From Aliikangiella coralliicola (lineage in GTDB: Bacteria > Pseudomonadota > Gammaproteobacteria > Enterobacterales > Kangiellaceae): DNA of 64,000 bases. Positions within the stretch are counted from its first letter, which is position 1, and each line of letters opens with the position of its first letter. Below the pieces are notes generated by a model. It was not told the DNA's origin and did not search any database. It saw nothing but the letters and a program-made list of their open reading frames with translations. The translations under genes were made by a program, and so were the position numbers. This document shows positions 37,723-44,252 of this stretch, one piece after another. Location of the stretch: assembly GCF_007004725.1 (NCBI RefSeq), contig NZ_ML660164.1, positions 309,501 to 373,500 of the forward strand, given 5' to 3'.

Positions 37723-38065
37723 GGTGTCCTCCCGGAAGTTTTGATATTTGTTTTTCTTAATCGTTAATCAGGATGAGTATTTAACAACCATACAGGACTT
37801 CTGAGTCTTTCTTATGGTCTATATCTCATGTTAATTACACCCTAACAACATTTCTTGTTATGTCCTATTAAACTTTAGTCTACAGGATTATCTGCGCTAA
37901 AGGTAAAGCAATGATAAGTAAGGATTATAGCAGCAATTTGTGAGTCGAAAACACGGATTGGTAGGGACCTCTGCTGTGATTGAGAACGGTACAATATACT
38001 GTTGAGATAATGTGATTGAAAGAACTCAACAGATGAGGGCGGTAATATAACTAATTAACCTCAGG
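37723..38065. other. Intergenic region upstream of the symporter operon
   Basis: About 340 bases without an open frame. It holds the predicted CrbR operator at 37869-37882 and, at its right edge, a perfect 9-bp hairpin, TAATTAACC-TCA-GGTTAATTA (38052-38072), that overlaps the stop codon of the retropepsin-like gene and may be part of its 3' end. Confidence 0.55.
37869..37882. promoter_or_regulatory. Predicted CrbR operator upstream of the symporter operon
   Basis: Plus strand TAAACTTTAGTCTA, that is TAGACTAAAGTTTA on the coding strand: one mismatch from the perfect palindrome near crbR. It is 146 bases from the DUF4212 start, almost the same distance as the prpE site from its gene (143). Confidence 0.6.
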
Positions 38066-39217
38066 TTAATTAATAAGATACAAAAGCGAATTCTCATGAT
38101 CGATTCTGAATTGAAATTGCCCCAAAAAATCCATGCCGAGCAAGCCATGAATTTGATTATCTTCGCCAAGGTTGGTCGGGATGATTAGCGGATTGGTTAA
38201 AGTAAAACCACCAACATCTAATTCTTTTGCTTGAAATAGATGGACTCTGTTTCTTCCATTAGCGGTGTTAATGTAGCGAGAGATGTTTAAATTTCGTATT
38301 TGACTTGACGCCCTTAACATTGCTCGCATGGTTTGATAGGAAACCGCGGTGGCGCTGGCTCCTGTGTCCAGCAACAGACTCAAAGTAATATCTCCATTGA
38401 TAGTCGCTTTCACCATATAATGATTACCGTGTTTTTGTAGTGGAATTCCTGGTTTGGTGGGTTCAGCGTTGTTAATGGCTGCATCAAGCCGGCCTTTCAG
38501 GATATCAATGGCTATCTGGTTTTCTTCATTGGGCGGAATATTATTAACATAGGTTTCGGCAAGAGATAAATCTCCGGTTAAAAGATGGTGTTTTACTAAC
38601 GCTGAAATCACCGGTATATAGTTTGGTTGTTTTTCGTGGACCAGGTTCATTGTTTCCATAAAACTTTTTGCGGAAACTGTCGGTGCAATAGAGAAAAAAT
38701 CTCGGATTACGTAATTGGTTAACGCGTTAATTTCACCTTGAATAATGTTAGTCACATGTTGGTTAATTGCCGACTGTTTAGCAGAATAAAGTTCCTCCAG
38801 CGCCAGAGGGTAATTTCGATCAAAATAGACAAAAGCTTTTGCTCTAAGTCGGTGAATGTCGCTGGTAGAAAGATCGAGTTCAGTGATGTAATCGATAAAT
38901 TCCTCAAGCAAATTCCAATGATCGAGAGTAAAAAGATCTTCAGGAAGAATGCTTCTATTTTTTAAAAGCTTTGATATCAGCACGTCAGTGTCACGGTTTG
39001 CTGTTACCGGTGAATTAACTGAGGGACATTCGGTAAAAGTGTTACCAGGTTCAGGGAGAGTAAGATCGTCGTTTGGAAAATCTTCTGCCTGACTAGCAAA
39101 TTGAGGGCAGACTTCTGCTGCTAATGATGAATCAAGCTGGTTTTGTTTTGCGGTCTGGCTGCCGATAATCCAACCGATAAGAACGCTGACCAAAATAAAT
39201 AAAATTGTTCGTACCAT
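38066..39217 (-). CDS. Retropepsin-like aspartic protease, membrane-anchored
   Basis: A 383-residue protein. An N-terminal membrane helix (about 3-20) anchors a helical region (about 70-250, TPR-like) and a C-terminal clan AA domain with the catalytic LLLDTGASAT (Asp284) and, later, the GLLGMDFL motif typical of the retropepsin fold. Such bacterial proteins act as dimers in the periplasm; substrate unknown. The helical part could bind a partner or substrate. Single gene, ATG start, separated from its neighbour by a strong hairpin. Confidence 0.85.
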   Translation of the reverse strand: MVRTILFILVSVLIGWIIGSQTAKQNQLDSSLAAEVCPQFASQAEDFPNDDLTLPEPGNTFTECPSVNSPVTANRDTDVLISKLLKNRSILPEDLFTLDHWNLLEEFIDYITELDLSTSDIHRLRAKAFVYFDRNYPLALEELYSAKQSAINQHVTNIIQGEINALTNYVIRDFFSIAPTVSAKSFMETMNLVHEKQPNYIPVISALVKHHLLTGDLSLAETYVNNIPPNEENQIAIDILKGRLDAAINNAEPTKPGIPLQKHGNHYMVKATINGDITLSLLLDTGASATAVSYQTMRAMLRASSQIRNLNISRYINTANGRNRVHLFQAKELDVGGFTLTNPLIIPTNLGEDNQIHGLLGMDFLGQFQFRIDHENSLLYLIN

Positions 39218-39345
39218 TAGCCCTAAACTTTTCTATTTGTTAAGTGGCCAGTATACCAAGAATCTAAGAGCGGAGTTAGTTTTTCACCTGATTGATGGTA
39301 AGGGATAACAAATGTAACAAATGCATAGAGGATAAATAGAAGTCT

Positions 39346-39374
39346 TACTGAGGCGGCTACCGCCTCAGTATTTT
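39346..39374. terminator. Strong hairpin terminator
   Basis: TACTGAGGCGG-CTA-CCGCCTCAGTA is a perfect 11-bp stem followed by TTTT on the plus strand. It lies just downstream of the minus-strand gene at 39384-40043, where on the minus strand it is preceded by AAAA, so it may work in both directions. Confidence 0.75.
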
Positions 39375-39383
39375 CCGGAAAGA

Positions 39384-40043
39384 TTAAGGCTTTTTCTTAC
39401 AACCAATGACAGCCGCAGCGAGTGCTGGCCCGGCACATAACACAAAGGCCGCAGTCCCAACCCCGGGAGCTAGCAACAACGGTCCACAAGATAGAAAGGT
39501 AAAACCAAGCACCGTTATTAAGCAGGTTTTATTGTATTCTTGCTGCCTGTTTGACGCCAGGAATACCATCGTGGAAACTGGATCGAGAAAACTATCGTTA
39601 TCTTCGGGTAAGTCGAGAATATTAGGACAGGTTGATATCACTTTTCCACTTTGTGGATCAAGCGTGATTGATATATTTGGCATATCAGGAATTGCTGGTT
39701 CGCGAATGGTTGCGCTGATATCAAATAGTGAATCATGTTTTTTGACGGACAAGGTATAGTCGAAAGGTTCGTTCGAAATTTTCCCGATAAATTTTCTTTC
39801 GTCCCACTCCTCAGTCATTGCATTCTCGCGAAAAGAAATCATTTTAAAATGTTCAAAAGGAACATTGTTTACGTTTCCGACCAGTCGATGAATTACCGGA
39901 TCGGTATCTTCAAAAACAGTATTTCCTCCCCAACTAAAGTTGGGTAAGTCCGCTGACAGATCTTGCATGATGTCTTTCACGGGAATCGACACTGTTTTAA
40001 CTTCCGGCATTACAGTTTTGGTATTGCAGCATGATGATTCCAT
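39384..40043 (-). CDS. Unknown protein with cysteine-rich hydrophobic C terminus
   Basis: I do not recognise this 219-residue protein. It starts with MESSCC (Cys5, Cys6) and has no signal peptide. The middle is a soluble, strand-rich region. From residue 174 to the end it is hydrophobic and Gly/Ala-rich with four cysteines spaced 12, 17 and 12 apart (174, 186, 203, 215), closing with KKKP. This tail could be a membrane hairpin or a cleaved hydrophobic peptide. The ATG has an excellent AAGGAG site eight bases upstream, so it is surely translated. It is divergent from the ECF sigma gene, and the two may share a control region. Confidence 0.75.
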   Translation of the reverse strand: MESSCCNTKTVMPEVKTVSIPVKDIMQDLSADLPNFSWGGNTVFEDTDPVIHRLVGNVNNVPFEHFKMISFRENAMTEEWDERKFIGKISNEPFDYTLSVKKHDSLFDISATIREPAIPDMPNISITLDPQSGKVISTCPNILDLPEDNDSFLDPVSTMVFLASNRQQEYNKTCLITVLGFTFLSCGPLLLAPGVGTAAFVLCAGPALAAAVIGCKKKP

Positions 40044-40379
40044 TGAGTGTTCTCCTTAAAGTAATTAATCGTTGTATTGACTTAGCTTTAATATGCTTTT
40101 TAGCGAAGCAAAATATTAACTAAGAGGGGCCAACCATTTTTAATATTTGATTCGCTATCTTGTACTACGCAATGTTCTGAAAAATTGTTCAAAAAAAATT
40201 TATCAATTAAATCGAACCAATTCTTGATGACTCTCGTATACAACTAATAAATAAATTTGCTTTTCTCGAAAGCTAGCCCGGAGAAGTATTCGAAAGAAAA
40301 CTCGGTAGGGAAAGAGTGTCGGCCGTGCTATTAGTCTGGACGCGAGTTGATAAATGTCAGGCAGTACTGGAGGAAATGG
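40044..40379. other. Divergent control region, no gene
   Basis: About 335 AT-rich bases between the cysteine-tail protein and the ECF sigma factor gene. CTCGTATA at 40234-40241 recalls the -10 element used by ChrR-linked sigma factors, but I find no matching TGATC -35 box at the right distance. Nothing else stands out. Confidence 0.4.
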
Positions 40380-40934
40380 ATGATATCAAAGGAAGATGAA
40401 AAACCGATAGTTTATAAGCTACTTAATAAAGAGACCGAGGGATTGAGTTTGCTTTATGATCTTTATGCATCGCGGTTACTAAGAGTAGCTATCAAAATTT
40501 TACAAGACAAAGCAGATGCGGAAGATCTTCTCCACGATGTGTTTCTGGAAGCCTGGCACAAAGTGCATCTTTATGATTGTGAACGTGGCAGTTTGTATTC
40601 GTGGTTATCGATAATGACCAAGTCACGGGCAATTGATCGGCTGCGCGCTTTGCGAGCCATTAAATGGCGCTCAAGTTGCAGTGATCATACAATTGAACTA
40701 GAAGCTGGCGAAAATCATCAACGACTCCTCGATTATCGGAGCGTAGAACGAGCGGTTGCTAAACTGACAGATACGCAAAAACTGGTATTGGATTTAGGTT
40801 ACAGGAAAGGCTTGACCTACCAGGAAATTGCAGAACAGTGCGATATTCCAATTGGCACCGTCAAATCCCGTTTATTTTCTGCGGTTAACAAGTTACGTCA
40901 ATTGTTAGTAAAGCCTGCTGAGGTTAAATTATGA
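40380..40934 (+). CDS. ECF sigma factor of the RpoE/ChrR type
   Basis: A 184-residue sigma-70 family factor. Region 2 reads LLYDLYASRLLRVAIKILQDKADAEDLLHDVFLEAW, continuing to SWLSIMTKSRAIDRLR; region 4 is KLVLDLGYRKGLTYQEIA and IPIGTVKSRLFSAVNKLR. It would direct RNA polymerase to stress promoters when freed from its anti-sigma. The frame is open from a TTG at 40347, but ATG 40380 has an AGGA site seven bases upstream. Its stop overlaps the next gene by four bases (ATGA), so the pair is coupled. In known ChrR pairs the signal is singlet oxygen; this is inferred here by analogy. Confidence 0.9.
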   Translation: MISKEDEKPIVYKLLNKETEGLSLLYDLYASRLLRVAIKILQDKADAEDLLHDVFLEAWHKVHLYDCERGSLYSWLSIMTKSRAIDRLRALRAIKWRSSCSDHTIELEAGENHQRLLDYRSVERAVAKLTDTQKLVLDLGYRKGLTYQEIAEQCDIPIGTVKSRLFSAVNKLRQLLVKPAEVKL

Positions 40935-41536
40935 AAAAAGAGATAATCAATAATCAACCGCTAAAATCAAAAGACAGGTCTATAAGCGAGAATAAGATTA
41001 ACCCAGCGATGAAAAATAAACTATTTGAGATGCTGGAGTTTAACGGGCGGAAGTTCGCACTACCTTCGCCTTTAAAACCTTCTGAAAGACTTAAACAAAA
41101 CTTGCTCAGCTCAATAGAGTGCCCTGAGCGGCTGGTGGCTTATCGGGCTCGTTTTGGACGTTTGTTTGACCTTTCGGTTAGTGAAGTTGAATCGCTGTTT
41201 GAGCACCTGAGTTGTGATATAAATGAACTCAATCGAACTGTCTGGAAGTTGTTTAAACCTGAAGGTATCTTTTTTATGCATTTTGATGGTGGCCCAAAAG
41301 TTAAACAAGCTGAGTGCGGATTGGTGTACATGAAAGTGGGAACCAAAATTCCACGCCATATTCACCGTGAAGATGAAACAGTTATGGTTTTGCAAGGGGA
41401 GGTTTTTGAAAATTCAAATAATCTTTACTATCCCGGCGATATTGTATTCAAGCCAAAGGGAAGTGAACATCAAGTCACTGCTGGTGACTCACAAAGTGTG
41501 ATACTTGGCATTTTAAAAAGTCCTGCTGCTTATTGA
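40931..41536 (+). CDS. ChrR-like cupin anti-sigma factor
   Basis: A 201-residue protein. The N-terminal half should hold the sigma-binding helices, and the C-terminal part is a cupin (VYMKVGTKIPRHIHREDETVMVLQGEV, YYPGDIVFKPKGSEHQVTAG) whose His and Glu residues can bind a metal. ChrR has an N-terminal zinc domain with HxxxCxxC; I do not see that motif here, so either sigma binding differs or this is a ChrR variant. Gene order and overlap with the sigma factor support the anti-sigma role. No photolyase or other usual target gene lies nearby. Confidence 0.75.
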   Translation: MKKEIINNQPLKSKDRSISENKINPAMKNKLFEMLEFNGRKFALPSPLKPSERLKQNLLSSIECPERLVAYRARFGRLFDLSVSEVESLFEHLSCDINELNRTVWKLFKPEGIFFMHFDGGPKVKQAECGLVYMKVGTKIPRHIHREDETVMVLQGEVFENSNNLYYPGDIVFKPKGSEHQVTAGDSQSVILGILKSPAAY

Positions 41537-41812
41537 ATATACAGCTATTTTTATTGCCGTAAATTATTTTTCTAAGTGCATGATGTAATCTTTGCCTGGA
41601 GAGCTGTTGTCAATTACACCATTTTTAGAACGAAACCTTATCGGTATTAACCTTGTGAGATTTTAACGAATAATATTTATCGTTTTATTGTGATAAATTT
41701 CCAAATAACTCATCGCTCAATATTTAAATGATATACACTCGTCACGATTTTCAGCCAGTAGTTTGAATTTTACGTTGTAGTATTCACGCTTAAATACTAG
41801 AAAGAGATAAAG

Positions 41813-42097
41813 ATGACGAATCAAACAGCCATGGTGAGCGCGGAAATAAATAGTTTCAACATTCATAAAAGCAATGTTACTCCGTCAGAAACTTTGACTC
41901 CCAGTTCGAAAGTTGACGTTAAGTTTAAAGGCGTCCGTCAACAGGATGACTTACTGGTTTCCGCTAAATGTCACTCAGTTGAGGATAAAAAGGGAAGCGA
42001 GATGTTTGCGCCTGAACATCAGTATAGAGACGCTAAAACAGGTAGGCTGGTATGCTCTCTAGTCAAAAACTTATTGCTTGAGCCTGCTGATGTTTAA
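41813..42097 (+). CDS. Small hypothetical protein
   Basis: A 94-residue soluble protein of unknown function. It is polar, Ser/Thr- and Lys-rich, with two cysteines (near residues 52 and 80) and no signal peptide or membrane segment. The ATG follows AGAGATAAAG and a terminator follows the gene at 42138. These signals support a real gene. It follows the ChrR-like gene by 276 bases in the same direction and could be a target of that sigma factor, but no shared promoter motif was recognised. Confidence 0.55.
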   Translation: MTNQTAMVSAEINSFNIHKSNVTPSETLTPSSKVDVKFKGVRQQDDLLVSAKCHSVEDKKGSEMFAPEHQYRDAKTGRLVCSLVKNLLLEPADV

Positions 42098-42137
42098 ATT
42101 TTGTAGCTAATAAAATCTCAAATAAAAAATAAACGAA

Positions 42138-42159
42138 TTGAGATTATCTCAACTTTTTT
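42138..42159 (+). terminator. Predicted rho-independent terminator
   Basis: TTGAGA-TTA-TCTCAA followed by CTTTTTT, 40 bases after the stop codon of the 94-residue protein gene. A longer alternative pairing (AATCTCAA at 42112 with TTGAGATT) is also possible. Confidence 0.65.
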
Positions 42160-42511
42160 AGTAGTGTCTTCAAAACGATATTTTTTTCTTTGTAATAGCT
42201 TTTTGCTGTTAAAATTTCTGTGCGAGATAAAAAATAAATTAATATTTATTTTGCTGTTTTTTGATGTTCATTGTTTATTTTTGTTAATTGGGCTTTTTAC
42301 CTAATTTTTCTTGATAAATTGGCGTTTAAGATTAATTAATAATAATGTTTTTAGTTAAGGGCTAATAAAAGAAATTGTGACTGCTAAATTACATGTTTGA
42401 AGTTGACTCTGTTTGTCATTGTCAGTACAGGGAGGCGGGTGTATATTTTTTTCGTCTGTTTATTTGTGGTGTTTGCAGGCAAATCATACTTAATAACAAA
42501 AGGAAAAAAAC
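42160..42511. other. AT-rich intergenic region, nothing recognised
   Basis: About 350 very AT-rich bases upstream of a secreted-protein gene. A 145-codon open frame on the minus strand overlaps the secreted gene and starts without support; it is rejected. Promoter elements are likely here but not distinct. Confidence 0.35.
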
Positions 42512-42913
42512 ATGAAATTAGTAAAATCAATTTGGGCAGTTTTGTTGTTTGGTTCTTTTTCAGCTGCAGTTCAGGCTGTTCCCTGGGAGGATTATAAAAT
42601 ATGTCGAACTTATTTCGAGACGGTGAGTTACTTTCAAGGAAATGCGAGTTGTTATGCGACGCCGACGGGAGGCTCGAACTTACCGCCCGGTAGTGGGAGG
42701 TTCTTATCACAAAATGTTGGTTTAACAACGAACTCTTCAGTTTACCTTTCTCAACCTGTGAGTGCTTATGTGGATGGTGAATGGGTACACGGTAGCGTTT
42801 CTTGCGTCGCTTCTGTCCCATTTAGTCATTCTGAAGAAGTAGAAAAAGAGTCTTGTTACTATGACCTTGGCGCAGTGTGCAGAGATTATCCTCGATTACC
42901 TTTGTGTCGTTGA
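42512..42913 (+). CDS. Small secreted cysteine-containing protein
   Basis: A 133-residue protein with a clear signal peptide (cleavage after AVQA near residue 22) and six cysteines in the mature part (31, 47, 98, 115, 123, 132), so three disulfides are possible. It ends YPRLPLCR. I do not recognise a family. The ribosome site AAAGGA is good. It is convergent with another small secreted Cys protein gene, and the two are separated by a long inverted repeat. Secretion to periplasm or medium is predicted; function unknown. Confidence 0.75.
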   Translation: MKLVKSIWAVLLFGSFSAAVQAVPWEDYKICRTYFETVSYFQGNASCYATPTGGSNLPPGSGRFLSQNVGLTTNSSVYLSQPVSAYVDGEWVHGSVSCVASVPFSHSEEVEKESCYYDLGAVCRDYPRLPLCR

Positions 42914-42974
42914 TAAGGTCGTACAATTGCGAAACCGGTGACATGATTTTCCGGTTGAAATAGAAAGTCGATGG

Positions 42975-43009
42975 TGGGTTTTATGCAGATCTAAAATGCA
43001 TAAAACCCA
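42975..43009. repeat. Perfect 13-bp inverted repeat
   Basis: TGGGTTTTATGCA and TGCATAAAACCCA are separated by nine bases between two convergent small secreted-protein genes. It can form a stable hairpin, but no T tract follows, so it could be a dispersed repeat or an RNA-end structure. Confidence 0.7.
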
Positions 43010-43055
43010 ACTTGTCATACCAACAAACTCTCTATAATAGTCTCGCGATTACTAC

Positions 43056-43095
43056 ATCAAATAGTCACTATCAAATAGTCACATCAAATAATTAC
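43056..43095. repeat. Three near-tandem 13-bp repeats at a gene end
   Basis: ATCAAATAGTCAC occurs at 43056 and 43070, and a diverged copy, ATCAAATAATTAC, at 43083. The third copy runs into the stop codon of the adjacent minus-strand gene. Confidence 0.65.
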
Positions 43096-43313
43096 ATCGC
43101 GATCCCAAGGCAACGTTCATAGCGAGCTTCGCACTTCGCTAATCTACCTGGTCTTGGGCCGGCATTGCTTATGCACAAATCATAAGCGTCATTACAAGCT
43201 CTAATATCACGCATAGCGACATTTGGAGAGTTTGTCTCATTGTTTGAAAATGTTGCCGCTGTCGCTACAAACAAAATAGCAGCGGTTAACAATAAAGTTC
43301 TCGATTTGGCCAT
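43092..43313 (-). CDS. Small secreted protein with twin CX6C motif
   Basis: A 73-residue precursor with a signal peptide (about residues 1-22). The mature peptide of about 50 residues holds exactly four cysteines in two CX6C pairs (Cys40/Cys47 and Cys61/Cys68), joined by a Gly/Pro loop, AGPRPG. This predicts a helical hairpin clamped by two disulfides. I know no bacterial family by this exact spacing. It is one of several small secreted proteins in this region and has its own short upstream gap. Function unknown; toxin, inhibitor or metal-binding peptide are all possible. Confidence 0.68.
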   Translation of the reverse strand: MAKSRTLLLTAAILFVATAATFSNNETNSPNVAMRDIRACNDAYDLCISNAGPRPGRLAKCEARYERCLGIAM

Positions 43314-43392
43314 TTTTTTAAAACCTCTCTTATGTGAGTTTTTTCCAGACTATTCTGTCGGTTAAAAGTCATGTCTGAAATTATTTTGTGAA

Positions 43393-43857
43393 TTAAGGTA
43401 ACTGACTAACATTGAACTCGTGCCTTAAACCATTGCAATCTTTTGATACTGCATAGATCGGCGTACCGTTAGAGTCCAATAACCAGGTTGCAGTCATGTT
43501 GGAACCGTCGGGGCAGCCATCACCAATGGCTTTGGCAACATGACGACCTGCTGCTATGCCAGCCGGCACATTTTTTTTCCAATAGATTCGCATTTCTAAA
43601 CTTGGCGGAATGCCGGGCGTAAACTTTGAATAGACTTTCGCTTTGTGCCAACCCGAAGAATAAGTTCCGCAGGTTTCCGGTGATGCGCAAGTTAAATTGA
43701 GATAACCCGAAAATTTCAGCTCGCCATCGGCAGAAGTGATCTTTTGCTCTGCGCCGGATAAGTTGTCGCCGGCTGAAGAGCGAGAGTCGGCTACTGCGAC
43801 ATTTGAAATTGTGAATAATGAAAACGAAGTTACAAGCAATATTTTTTTCAAAAACAT
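43393..43857 (-). CDS. Secreted hypothetical protein
   Basis: A 154-residue protein with a signal peptide (cleavage near VAVA-DSRS, about residue 23). The mature part is predicted to be strand-rich, with four cysteines (CASPETC, GDGC, KDC). The family is unknown. The frame is open from a TTG 13 codons earlier, but ATG 43857, directly after AAAGGAAAAAA, is the natural start. It lies 79 bases upstream of the twin CX6C gene on the same strand, so both may share a transcript. Confidence 0.72.
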   Translation of the reverse strand: MFLKKILLVTSFSLFTISNVAVADSRSSAGDNLSGAEQKITSADGELKFSGYLNLTCASPETCGTYSSGWHKAKVYSKFTPGIPPSLEMRIYWKKNVPAGIAAGRHVAKAIGDGCPDGSNMTATWLLDSNGTPIYAVSKDCNGLRHEFNVSQLP

Positions 43858-44047
43858 TTTTTTTCCTTTTTGAGTTAGAGAAATTAAATACGTCAATAAG
43901 TGTTAATGATGCTTGCAAGCACGAGTAATATTAAACAGAAAAAAATTAATTTAAATAATCCTGAAGCCGATTCAACCAAAATTCAACGACTATCTCTTGA
44001 GGCGATTTTGAGGCTGTGTTACGCATGACTTAACACGAGGAAGAGTG

Positions 44048-44122
44048 ATGTTTTTTCAAGAAAATAAAAACACGAAACAATGTTTTGTTTCGAAGTGTTG
44101 GTTGTTTTTATTAAGTCGTTAA
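44048..44122 (+). CDS. Possible 24-residue small protein
   Basis: GAGG stands seven bases before ATG 44048; the frame reads 24 codons (begins MFFQENKNTKQCF, ends WLFLLSR) to TAA. A perfect hairpin, CGAAACAA-TGTT-TTGTTTCG (44073-44092), lies inside it. It could be a small peptide, a leader, or a chance frame over a small RNA hairpin. The rest of the gap 43858-44252 holds only the terminator at its right end. Confidence 0.25.
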   Translation: MFFQENKNTKQCFVSKCWLFLLSR

Positions 44123-44201
44123 TAAATCTATTTTGAACTTTTTCAGAATGAAATTTGAAGTTGTCGCGAAAGTAGGGTTCGTGATTTAAATTGTTTGCAA
44201 T

Positions 44202-44232
44202 AAAAAAAGCATGTCAATTGACATGCTTTTTT
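44202..44232. terminator. Strong palindromic terminator
   Basis: AAAAAAGCATGTCAA directly followed by TTGACATGCTTTTTT: a perfect palindrome with A and T flanks, so it can work in both directions. It lies 20 bases after the stop codon of the minus-strand surface-protein gene. Confidence 0.85.
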
Positions 44233-44252
44233 AACTTCAAATTGCTGTGTTG

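Noticed and set aside
39384-40043. Halocin C8-like bacteriocin
   Set aside because: The hydrophobic Cys tail recalls such peptides in a general way only; cysteine number and spacing do not match and there is no signal sequence.
40201-40260. ChrR-type sigma promoter upstream of the ECF gene
   Set aside because: CGTATA is present but no TGATC at about 18 bases upstream; too weak to call.
42384-42821. 145-codon open frame on the minus strand
   Set aside because: It overlaps a well-supported secreted protein gene with signal peptide and ribosome site on the plus strand, and its low-complexity composition mirrors that gene.
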